DNA from: Bacteriovoracaceae bacterium
GTDB lineage: Bacteria > Bdellovibrionota > UBA1018
DNA: 8,257 nt
Assembly: GCA_947446835.1 (NCBI GenBank)
Contig: CANFHS010000104.1
Location: 1-8,257, forward strand
Direction: 5' to 3'
This document shows positions 1 to 6,885 of the stretch, piece by piece. How positions within the stretch are numbered: the stretch's first letter is position 1; every line of letters starts with the position of its first letter. Position numbers and translations under genes: made by a program. The notes below the pieces were generated by a model. That model worked only from the letters and a program-made list of their open reading frames with translations. It did not search any database and was not told the origin of the DNA.

Positions 1-774
1 GGGCGCAGCCGAGGGCTCGTCAAAGAGCGAAGGCTGTGCGTCTGGGGCCTCCTGGCCAACCTGAGAACCGGACTCCGGCGCGACCAGCGAGGCGTCGTCA
101 TGCGCGGGCGAATTCAACCGGGTGGAAACCGGGTAAAGCCGCCAATGCCGCTCGGGCGCAGGCGCTGCCAGCAGGTCGTGCAGATGCCCCAGTGCCTCCG
201 ATGAGGACTCCAGCCAGAGCTTTTCCTCCTGCGCCGAGGCCAGGATGACCGGCATGCGATCATGCACGGCAGACAGACCCGCATCCGCGGCGCGGGTCAG
301 GACCGTGAACGTACCGTTTTCCCAGAGACCCGCGAAGGCGAAGAGCGGCGCCGCGCCCGGTTCAATGGCCGAGTGCTCGTCCGGCAGGATGCGCAGGGGT
401 TGTTTGCGGCCTCCCACCTTCTGCCATTCATAGAAGGAATCGGCCGGCACCAGGCAGCGACGGCTGCGGAACGCGCTCCGGAACGTGGGCTTCTCGGAAG
501 CCGTCTCACTGCGCGCATTGATGGTCTTGGCGCCCAAGGTCGGCTCCTTGGCCCAGGTCGGGACCAGGCCCCACCGCAGGAGCCTGAGCTCGCGGCGCGG
601 GGGATCAGAAGGACGCCCCTCGGGCCGCGCAAAAACCACGACGGGCAGCTGCTGGCCCGGAGCCGCGTTGAAACGGGGCTGCCAACCCCCGGCGGGCTCG
701 TGGCCAGGCCCTTCGGCCTGGAAGCGTTGCCTCAGCTCGGACCAGCTCACGGTCACGGTGTAGCGACCACACAT
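1..774 (-). CDS. SRAP/YedK (HMCES-like) abasic-site DNA-protein crosslink protein, 3' end outside window
   Basis: Reading the minus strand from the ATG at 774-772 gives 258 codons with no stop before the window edge, so the C-terminus is missing. The protein begins MCGRYT, so removal of Met exposes Cys2, the residue that SRAP proteins crosslink to abasic sites in single-stranded DNA. The rest of the active site is present: Asn86 and Arg88 in INARSET, Glu116 in FYEW, and His171 in HDRMPVIL. They correspond, with a constant offset of about 11, to Asn75, Arg77, Glu105 and His160 of E. coli YedK (numbers from memory). YedK is about 222 residues; here the SRAP core ends near residue 230 at YPVSTRLNSPAHDD. 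It is followed by a polar tail that contains QPSLF at 247-251. A strong Shine-Dalgarno sequence lies upstream and the gene follows the helicase gene by 26 bp. The role is to shield abasic sites in ssDNA from strand breakage. Family assignment is near certain; the link to the neighbouring helicase is inferred. Confidence 0.95.
   Translation of the reverse strand, partial: MCGRYTVTVSWSELRQRFQAEGPGHEPAGGWQPRFNAAPGQQLPVVVFARPEGRPSDPPRRELRLLRWGLVPTWAKEPTLGAKTINARSETASEKPTFRSAFRSRRCLVPADSFYEWQKVGGRKQPLRILPDEHSAIEPGAAPLFAFAGLWENGTFTVLTRAADAGLSAVHDRMPVILASAQEEKLWLESSSEALGHLHDLLAAPAPERHWRLYPVSTRLNSPAHDDASLVAPESGSQVGQEAPDAQPSLFDEPSAAP
22..36 (-). other. Possible sliding-clamp-binding peptide (QPSLF) in the SRAP tail
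   Basis: Residues 247-251 of the SRAP protein read QPSLF, followed by DEP. The bacterial beta-clamp-binding pentapeptide is roughly QL(S/D)LF, so four of five positions fit, with Pro in place of Leu at position 2. It lies in a hydrophilic tail beyond the SRAP core, where such peptides usually occur. Mammalian HMCES has a C-terminal PCNA-binding PIP motif, so an equivalent bacterial link is plausible. Function is inferred from the motif alone. Confidence 0.4.
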
Positions 775-782
775 CGCGAATG

Positions 783-789
783 ACCTCCC
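783..789 (-). promoter_or_regulatory. Shine-Dalgarno site for the SRAP gene
   Basis: On the minus strand GGGAGGT lies 8 nt upstream of the ATG at 774-772. It is the clearest ribosome binding site in the window and fixes the start that places Cys at position 2, as the SRAP mechanism requires. It falls within the 26-bp gap after the helicase stop codon, so this gene can be translated independently although it is probably co-transcribed. Confidence 0.75.
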
Positions 790-800
790 GGCTCCTGGAC

Positions 801-3260
801 CTAGCCTTTGACGTGCTGGCGGATGTAGCGGAACAGGAATTTGCGCTTGTCGCGCCCGCCGAAATCCACCACGACCTTGGTGTCCTCGCCCGAGCCATCC
901 GCCTGGACGATCTTGCCGTCTCCGTAATCCGGATGTGCAACCCGCATTCCCACGAGCGCCTGGGCGCCTTCACGCCCCGTCTCGCCCCAGCCATCGTGGG
1001 CGGGCCGCTGGTCGAACTCGTCGACGCTCGGCGCCTTGCGAGGCAACGAGAAATTCGAGCCTCCCCCGGACTTGGCCGAGGTTCCCGATCCCGCGAAGCC
1101 GAAGTTGCGCGAGGAACCCGCGCGGAAGGTACCGGCCGCCTGGGAGTGGGAGTAGTCGCGCACGTCCAGGTACTCGTCGGGAATCTCCGCGAAGAAGCGC
1201 GCGGGCTCCTGGTAAGCCACCTGGCCCCAGAGCCGCCGCACGGCCACGCTCGACAGGTGGAGCTGCTCGCGGGCGCGGGTCATGCCCACGTAGCAGAGGC
1301 GGCGCTCCTCCTCGATGTCCTCGTCGCTGGTCTCTTCCCAGGCGCGGACCGAGGGAAAAAGCCCCTCCTCCATTCCCACCAGGAAGACCACGGGGAACTC
1401 CAGGCCCTTGCACCCGTGCAAGCTCATCATGTTGACCGCCAGGGGAGAAACCTCGTTTCGCGGCCCCACATCGGTGGCCAGCGAGCTCTGCTCCAGGAAC
1501 AGGGGCAGCAGCTCGGGCTTCCGGGCTTCACGCTCGGGCTCGGGAACCTGGGCAAAGAAGTCCTCTTCGAACTCCTGCAGGAGCGTATCGAACTCCTCCA
1601 GGTTTTCGATCCGGTCGGAGGCTTCCTCGGTGCCTTCCTGGCGCAGGTCCCGCACGTAACCCGTCTCGTCCAGGATCAGGTGGTAGAGCTCCGACACCAG
1701 CAGCTTGGGCTGCTCCTCCATCAGGCGCTCCACGAACGCCACGAACGAGGCGATCTTGCGGGCCGTGGCGCCCGAGAGCACCTGCGGCTGCCGGGCCTCG
1801 CGCTTCAGCGCGCCCCAGAGCGTCGGTTCGATCTCGCCGGCGTCCTGCATCTGCACCTGCAGCGCCTCGAGCTTGTCGAGCGTGGTCTTGCCGATGCCGC
1901 GCGCGGGGACGTTGATGATGCGCTTCAGGCCGACGGAGTCGGTCGGATTGAGCACCACCTTGAAGTAGCTCAGGACGTCCTTGATCTCCTTGCGGTCGTA
2001 GAACCGCAATCCGCCCACGATCTGGTAGGGGATCTTCTCGCGACGGAGCACGTCCTCGAACTGGCGGCTCTGCGCGTGGGTCCGGTAGAGGATGGAGAAC
2101 TCGGGATAAGTGCGGTTCTCGTGGTTGGCCAGGCGCTTGATCTCGCCCACCACGAATTCGGCCTCCGAACGCTCGTCGGGCAGGATGGCGCGCACGATGG
2201 GAACGCCCTGCGAGTTGTCGGTCCAGAGGCGCTTGTCCTTGCGCTCCTTGTTGTTGGAGATGAGCTGGCTGGCCGCCGAAATGATGGTCTTGGTGGAGCG
2301 GTAGTTCTGCTCGAGCTTGACCACCCGGGCGCCCGGATAATCCTGCTCGAAGTCCAGGATGTTGCGGATGTCGGCGCCTCGCCACTTGTAGATGGACTGG
2401 TCCTCGTCGCCCACCACGCAGATGTTCTCGTGGCCGCCATGGACCTTCTGGGCCAGCATCGACAGCAGCAGGTACTGCGCGCGGTTGGTGTCCTGGTACT
2501 CGTCCACGTGGATGTAACGGAAACGGTTCTGCCAGCGTGTGCGGAGCTCGACGTTGTCGCGCAGCAGCCGGTAGGTCAGGGTCAGGATCTCGCCGAAATC
2601 GATGGCGTTGTTGGCAAAAAGATCCTTCTGGTACTGCTCGTAAACGCGCTTCAGCTGGCGCTCGAAGAAGTTGTGCGCCGAGGGCTGCATGTCCTGGTGC
2701 TCGACGGCGTCGCACTTGGCGCGGTTGATGGCGGCCTGGAAGCTCTTGGGACTGAACTGCTTTTCGTCGATACCCAGCTTGGCCACCACCGCCTTGATGA
2801 GCGAAAGCTGGTCCGAGTCGTCGTAGATGGTGAAGGTCTGGGTGAACGGGGTATGGGCCAGCTCCTTGCGGAGCATGCGCACGCAGATGGCGTGAAAGGT
2901 GCCGATTTCGGGAGAACCGAAGAACCCGGTGCTCTCCAGGAGACGACCCACCCGTTCCCGCATCTCGGTGGCGGCCTTGTTGGTGAAGGTGACCGCCAGG
3001 ATGTGGTGGGGAGGCACCCGCCGGGCCTCGATCAGGTTCGCGATGCGCGAGGTGAGCATCTTGGTCTTGCCGGAGCCCGCGCCGGCCAGGACGATGAGCG
3101 GCCCGTCGGTGATGAGGCAGGCCTCGCGCTGCCGGTCGTTCAGGGCGCTGACAAAAGCCGGCTCCTGGCCCGGACCCGACCCCGCACCGGGTACCGGAGG
3201 CGGCGCGGACCTGAACTGCGGTTTTCCCGAGGACGAGGGAGCGGACTCGAAGTCAATCAT
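801..3260 (-). CDS. UvrD/PcrA-type superfamily 1A 3'-5' DNA helicase
   Basis: An 819-residue ATP-dependent DNA helicase of the Rep/UvrD/PcrA group, which unwinds DNA in nucleotide-excision and mismatch repair and removes proteins from DNA. All motifs appear in order: Q motif LNDRQREA (40-47), Walker A AGAGSGKT (59-66, Lys65), Ia TFTNKAATEM (91-100), Ib GTFHA (120-124), II DEYQD (253-257), III GDEDQSIYKWRG (284-295), IV QNYRST (318-323), V LHGCKGLEF (614-622) and VI YVGMTRARE (657-665). The ending near 769-819 (VGMRVAHPDYGDG onward) resembles the PcrA/UvrD tudor-like domain that contacts RNA polymerase. A Gly/Ser-rich linker (about 704-760) precedes it. The first 36 residues are a Pro/Ser/Gly-rich extension; no other in-frame ATG, GTG or TTG exists before the Q motif, so the ATG is accepted despite a weak ribosome site. 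It is somewhat longer than typical PcrA (about 720-740 residues). PcrA versus UvrD naming cannot be settled here, so no symbol is given. Confidence 0.96.
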   Translation of the reverse strand: MIDFESAPSSSGKPQFRSAPPPVPGAGSGPGQEPAFVSALNDRQREACLITDGPLIVLAGAGSGKTKMLTSRIANLIEARRVPPHHILAVTFTNKAATEMRERVGRLLESTGFFGSPEIGTFHAICVRMLRKELAHTPFTQTFTIYDDSDQLSLIKAVVAKLGIDEKQFSPKSFQAAINRAKCDAVEHQDMQPSAHNFFERQLKRVYEQYQKDLFANNAIDFGEILTLTYRLLRDNVELRTRWQNRFRYIHVDEYQDTNRAQYLLLSMLAQKVHGGHENICVVGDEDQSIYKWRGADIRNILDFEQDYPGARVVKLEQNYRSTKTIISAASQLISNNKERKDKRLWTDNSQGVPIVRAILPDERSEAEFVVGEIKRLANHENRTYPEFSILYRTHAQSRQFEDVLRREKIPYQIVGGLRFYDRKEIKDVLSYFKVVLNPTDSVGLKRIINVPARGIGKTTLDKLEALQVQMQDAGEIEPTLWGALKREARQPQVLSGATARKIASFVAFVERLMEEQPKLLVSELYHLILDETGYVRDLRQEGTEEASDRIENLEEFDTLLQEFEEDFFAQVPEPEREARKPELLPLFLEQSSLATDVGPRNEVSPLAVNMMSLHGCKGLEFPVVFLVGMEEGLFPSVRAWEETSDEDIEEERRLCYVGMTRAREQLHLSSVAVRRLWGQVAYQEPARFFAEIPDEYLDVRDYSHSQAAGTFRAGSSRNFGFAGSGTSAKSGGGSNFSLPRKAPSVDEFDQRPAHDGWGETGREGAQALVGMRVAHPDYGDGKIVQADGSGEDTKVVVDFGGRDKRKFLFRYIRQHVKG

Positions 3261-3294
3261 GAGGCCGTCGGTCTACCACACTTCAGGGGCCGAA
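3261..3294 (-). other. Intergenic gap between the ClC and helicase genes
   Basis: The gap is 34 bp and is the widest in the run. It contains no good Shine-Dalgarno sequence before the helicase ATG, no convincing terminator hairpin and no recognisable promoter. Co-transcription with possible coupled translation is the simplest reading. Confidence 0.5.
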
Positions 3295-5010
3295 TCAGCC
3301 CGAGGAAGGAGGCATGGCCGCCTGGAAATGCTCGGCCAGGCGCGCGGCACGCCCCATCTCGCGGTCATACGCCAGGCGGACATTGTGCACGAACAGCAGG
3401 CCCGCCACCTTCCGCGAGGAATCCAGAACCGGAACACACGGATACTCTTCGAAAAGCGCGGTGACCGAGGTCAGGGGATCCGCAGGAGTCGCCGTGGGGG
3501 TCTTGACCCGCGACCGGTAAAGCAGGTCACGGGCTTCGAGAAGCTTGGCCAGGGGCGAGTTCGCGGACACGGGTCCCTGGGACTCCCAGGCCTCTTCGAT
3601 CAGGTCCAGGGTCAGGACACCCAGAAACCGACCTTGGCGATCCACGACCGGAAGGAAAGGATACCGGGAGGCCATCAGCTTTTCATGGAGGACCGTGACC
3701 GTCTCATGCTCCTCGACCGTCTCATGATCGGTGACCATGGCATCGCGGACCCGCAGGCGATCCAGCACTTCGCGCGACCTCCCCTGCCACATCAGGAACC
3801 CACGCCCTTCGAGGTCGGTGAGGATCAGCGAACGGGTGCGAAGCACCTTGCGGCACAGGGTGCGGGCCGCGAACGCCGCCAGCCCGCACGGCAAAAGCAC
3901 CCAGCTGGCGCCAGAAAGCTCCATGGCCATGGCCGTGGCCGCGAGCGGGGCATCCAGCACGACCGCCAGGGCTGCCGTCGCGCCCACGAGCGCCGTCAGC
4001 GCCGAAGCGGAGACCCCGTGCAGCCCCAGGCCCGCGCCAAAGGCCCAACCCGAGAACCCGCCCAGGGCGAAGACCGGCCCGACGATGCCCATGGTTCCGA
4101 TGCCCACCCGCAGCGCCACCAGCAGCAGCAGCTGCGCGAGGGCCAGCATTCCCACCTGCTGGGCCGTCCGCTGCCCGCCCAGCACCTGCTCCAGCAGATC
4201 CAGCCTCGGTCCCAGTCCTTGCGGGAAAACCAGGCCCACCCAACCCAGCAGGACGGCCGATACCACGGCCGTCATCCAGGCCCGCGCGCGGAACCACTCG
4301 CCCAAAGTCGCCTTGCCCATCACGATCAGGCGGATGAGCGCGGCACCCGCCAGCAAGCCACCGGCCGCGGCCAGCGCCACGGGCAGCGAGTCGCGCCAGG
4401 TCAGGGCCTGAAGCTCGACCTGGAGCCCCGAGAGGTCGGGGTACATGGAGATCTGCGGCCAGACCTCCGAAAGGGCATGGATCGAGAACTGCGCGGCCAG
4501 AGCAGCGGCCGCGGCGTTCAGCAGGCGTCCGCCCAGTCCCAGCTCCATGACCAGGAGGATGGCGAACACCGGGGCGCCGAGGGCTGCCGAAACACCGGCC
4601 GCAAGCGCCACCGCGGCATCCGTGCGCCGCCGCGACTCCGACCAGCGCGAGGCGCGCGAGGTGCGCCGGAGCAGCACGGCCTTGGAAAACTCGGAAGCGG
4701 CACCTTCGCGCCCCACCAATCCGCCCAGCAGCGAAAAACCCAGCGAAAAAAAGGCGCGACCGGCCCACCGGCGCGAGCTTTCCGGGTTGGCCGGGTCATG
4801 CACATGAACAAAGAGATCGGCGATGCCGTCATAGGGACGCGAGCCGGGCCTGACCCTCAGCCAGAAAAACCGCGCCAAAGCGACCGAGAAGGCCAGGGCC
4901 ACCAGCAGCCAGGGCGAGTTCCAGGGAAATGCGGGAAACCAGGCATGGAGCAGGCGCGGCACCGCGGCCACGAGGGCCGCCAGCGCCCCGATCATCGCGG
5001 AGAGCAGCAT
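3295..5010 (-). CDS. Divergent ClC-family anion channel/transporter with C-terminal CBS domain pair
   Basis: A 571-residue inner-membrane protein. Residues 1-390 are dominated by hydrophobic helices with ClC landmarks: GREGA at 100-104 (the GREGP motif, Glu102 being the gating glutamate position), APVFAILLVME at 146-156 (helix H, compare NAPLAGILFIIEE), and GIVGPVFALGG at 308-318 (helix N, compare GIFxP). Residues about 420-475 and 500-550 form two CBS domains, beginning RVRDAMV and carrying YPFLPVVD and YPCVPVLD cores; such pairs often bind adenine nucleotides. The length suits ClC plus CBS. By eye, the central Ser, helix-N Phe and central Tyr that coordinate chloride are substituted, and the inner proton glutamate is Leu157, so the transported ion and even activity are uncertain. 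The start lies 9 nt after the glmS stop and in the same frame as it, so no upstream start is possible. The N-terminus is short, with helix A reduced. Family call is firm; substrate is not. Confidence 0.88.
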   Translation of the reverse strand: MLLSAMIGALAALVAAVPRLLHAWFPAFPWNSPWLLVALAFSVALARFFWLRVRPGSRPYDGIADLFVHVHDPANPESSRRWAGRAFFSLGFSLLGGLVGREGAASEFSKAVLLRRTSRASRWSESRRRTDAAVALAAGVSAALGAPVFAILLVMELGLGGRLLNAAAAALAAQFSIHALSEVWPQISMYPDLSGLQVELQALTWRDSLPVALAAAGGLLAGAALIRLIVMGKATLGEWFRARAWMTAVVSAVLLGWVGLVFPQGLGPRLDLLEQVLGGQRTAQQVGMLALAQLLLLVALRVGIGTMGIVGPVFALGGFSGWAFGAGLGLHGVSASALTALVGATAALAVVLDAPLAATAMAMELSGASWVLLPCGLAAFAARTLCRKVLRTRSLILTDLEGRGFLMWQGRSREVLDRLRVRDAMVTDHETVEEHETVTVLHEKLMASRYPFLPVVDRQGRFLGVLTLDLIEEAWESQGPVSANSPLAKLLEARDLLYRSRVKTPTATPADPLTSVTALFEEYPCVPVLDSSRKVAGLLFVHNVRLAYDREMGRAARLAEHFQAAMPPSSG

Positions 5011-5019
5011 CCGGAAATT
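5011..5019 (-). other. Nine-base glmS/ClC junction
   Basis: The glmS stop TAG (5022-5020) is followed after nine bases, AATTTCCGG, by the ClC start ATG. No Shine-Dalgarno is seen in the gap. The two frames are identical, so the ClC gene directly follows the stop and probably depends on ribosomes finishing glmS. Confidence 0.55.
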
Positions 5020-6879
5020 CTACTCGACGGTCACGCTCTTGGCGAGGTTCCTGGGCTTGTCCACGTCAGTGCCCTTCAGGCAGGCCAGCTCGTAGCTCAG
5101 CAACTGCATCACCGGGGTCAACACGAACGGAAGCAGGCTCTCGTCCATCGCGTCGGGAACCGGAACCCAGAAATCGCACAGCGAACGGAGCGACTCGTCC
5201 GCCGAAGCCCCCACGCCCAGGATCCTGGCGCCGCGGGACTTCACCTCTTCGAGGTTGGAGATGGTCTTGTCGCGCCATGCGTCACGCGGCGCCAGGACCA
5301 CCACGATCATCTGGTCGTCGATCATGGCGATGGGGCCATGCTTGAGCTCACCCGCCGCGTAGCCTTCGGCATGGATGTAGGCAATCTCCTTGAGCTTGAG
5401 CGCCCCTTCCAGGGCCACCGGATACGAGGTTCCACGACCGATGAAAAAGAAACCCTTGGCCTCCTGGACCGAGCCGCAGGCATTCCGGATGGCCTGGGTC
5501 AGGGGGCCCTGGTCCTCGAGCGCGCTTTCCAGCAGGTGGGGCAACTTGACCAGCTGATGGAACAAGGCCTCAACCCGGGCGCGATGCGCGGGATTGCGCT
5601 TCACGCCCAGACTGCCCGCAAAGAGCAGCATGGCCAGGCACTGGGACAGGAAGGTCTTGGTCGCGGCCACCCCGATCTCGGGGCCGGCCGAAGTGTAGAA
5701 CACGGCCTGGGCTTCGCGGGCCAGGGTGCTGCCGCGCACGTTGGTCACGCCAAGCGTGGGAACTCCTCGCGCCCGCATGTCGCGGATGACCGCCAGGGTA
5801 TCGGCCGTCTCGCCGCTCTGGGAAATGCCGAGCACCACCGAGTCTGCGCCCACCACCGGGTCGCGGTAGCGGAACTCGCTGGCCAGTTCCACCTGCACGG
5901 GCAGGCGCGCCAGCGACTCGATCCAGTACTTGCCCAGCAGGGCCGCATGGTACGAGGTTCCGCAGGCCACCAGGACGAGTTCGCGGGCCTTGGCCAGAAG
6001 CTCGACCCCCGGCTGGGGCGCCATCGGGAACGCGTCCGTCTTGGCCCGATCCAGCAGGGCATTGAGCGTGTCGATGAGAGCCACCGGCTGCTCATGGATT
6101 TCCTTGAGCATGTAATGGGGGTAGCCCCCCTTGTCGAGGCGTTCGGGCGACCAGTCCAGCCGCGTGGCCTCGCGACGGACTTCACGACCCGTGGCCAGCT
6201 CAAGGATCCTCAGACCCGAGTCGTCCCCCACCGCGACGTCGCCGTTCTCGAGGAAGATCACGTCCCGCGTGTACTCGAGCACCGGCTGCGCGTCGCTGGC
6301 GAACAGGACTCCGCCCGAAGGATCGCGCGCCACGACCAGGGGCGAGCCGTTGCGCACGCCCACCACCCGCCCGGGCTCGCGCCGGCACATGGCAACGATC
6401 GAAGCCTGCCCGCGGATCTTGCCGAAAGCGCGGCGCATCGCCTCGACAAATTCCCGGCCGGCGTCGAGCTCATCCTGCACGAGGAATCCGAAGAGCTCGC
6501 TGTCGGTCTCGCTGCGGGGATGCCGCCCGTGCCGGGCCAGCTCGGCCTTGATGTCCTGGTAATTCTCGATGATGCCGTTGTGCACGAGCACCACGTCGCC
6601 CACTTCGTGAGGGTGGGCGTTCTGGGTGGTCGGCTTGCCGTGGGTCGCCCAGCGCGTGTGGCCGATCCCGCTGCGGGCGTCGGCGAAGCGGGTGGCGTCG
6701 GCCTGCAGGAGCTTCTCGACGTTCTCCAGCTTTCCTTCGGATTTGCGGACCTGCAGGGTCTGGCCGCTGAAGAACGCGACCCCGGTCGAGTCATACCCCC
6801 GGTACTCCAGCCGCCGGAGCCCCCCGATCAGGAGATCCACGACCGGACGGCTGCCCACGTACCCCACGATTCCGCACAT
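5020..6879 (-). CDS. glmS: Glutamine--fructose-6-phosphate aminotransferase (isomerizing)
   Basis: A 619-residue cytoplasmic enzyme that makes glucosamine-6-phosphate from fructose-6-phosphate and glutamine, the first committed step to UDP-GlcNAc. E. coli GlmS is about 609 residues, so this is full length. The N-terminal class II glutaminase domain starts MCGIVGYVG with Cys2 as nucleophile after Met removal, then TRWATHGKPT (75-84), NGIIENY (101-107) and SETDSE (123-128). Two SIS domains follow: the first with CGTSYHAA (306-313) and SQSGETADT (353-361), the second with GRGTSYPVALEGALKLKE (481-498) and GELKHGP (510-516). His514 matches the ring-opening histidine. The end DKPRNLAKSVTVE is the family signature, with Lys614 as the active-site lysine. 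The start is fixed by Cys2. It sits 3 bp after glmU. Such a gap leaves no room for a glmS ribozyme, so that type of control is excluded here. Confidence 0.99.
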   Translation of the reverse strand: MCGIVGYVGSRPVVDLLIGGLRRLEYRGYDSTGVAFFSGQTLQVRKSEGKLENVEKLLQADATRFADARSGIGHTRWATHGKPTTQNAHPHEVGDVVLVHNGIIENYQDIKAELARHGRHPRSETDSELFGFLVQDELDAGREFVEAMRRAFGKIRGQASIVAMCRREPGRVVGVRNGSPLVVARDPSGGVLFASDAQPVLEYTRDVIFLENGDVAVGDDSGLRILELATGREVRREATRLDWSPERLDKGGYPHYMLKEIHEQPVALIDTLNALLDRAKTDAFPMAPQPGVELLAKARELVLVACGTSYHAALLGKYWIESLARLPVQVELASEFRYRDPVVGADSVVLGISQSGETADTLAVIRDMRARGVPTLGVTNVRGSTLAREAQAVFYTSAGPEIGVAATKTFLSQCLAMLLFAGSLGVKRNPAHRARVEALFHQLVKLPHLLESALEDQGPLTQAIRNACGSVQEAKGFFFIGRGTSYPVALEGALKLKEIAYIHAEGYAAGELKHGPIAMIDDQMIVVVLAPRDAWRDKTISNLEEVKSRGARILGVGASADESLRSLCDFWVPVPDAMDESLLPFVLTPVMQLLSYELACLKGTDVDKPRNLAKSVTVE

Positions 6880-6885
6880 GCCTCA
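6880..6885 (-). promoter_or_regulatory. glmU-glmS translational coupling junction
   Basis: On the minus strand the sequence reads TGAGGCATG: the glmU stop, three bases and the glmS start. The GAGG overlapping the stop is too close to the ATG for a normal Shine-Dalgarno spacing. Termination-reinitiation is therefore the likely way glmS is translated, keeping the two UDP-GlcNAc enzymes in proportion. Confidence 0.5.

Noticed and set aside
262..783. A plus-strand open frame of about 170 codons at the left end, which could be read as the only gene there.
   Set aside because: The minus strand in this region encodes an SRAP protein with its full catalytic set, running off the window edge. The plus-strand frame is its shadow.
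1528..2715. A 395-codon minus-strand frame overlapping the helicase in another phase.
   Set aside because: Arg/Ala/Pro/Gly-rich translation without motifs, nested inside a certain gene; typical of high-GC DNA.
780..3464. An 894-codon open frame on the plus strand opposite the helicase gene.
   Set aside because: It is fully antisense to a helicase with every conserved motif. Its translation is a low-complexity mix of Leu, Val, His, Gly and Asp, as expected from the complement of GC-biased codons, with no recognisable domain.
3722..4768. A 348-codon minus-strand frame inside the ClC gene.
   Set aside because: Gly/Arg/Ala-rich out-of-frame translation of the membrane-protein gene; no helices or motifs of its own.
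6880..6882. Possible glmS ribozyme or other leader upstream of glmS.
   Set aside because: Only three bases separate the glmU stop from the glmS start, leaving no room for a leader RNA.
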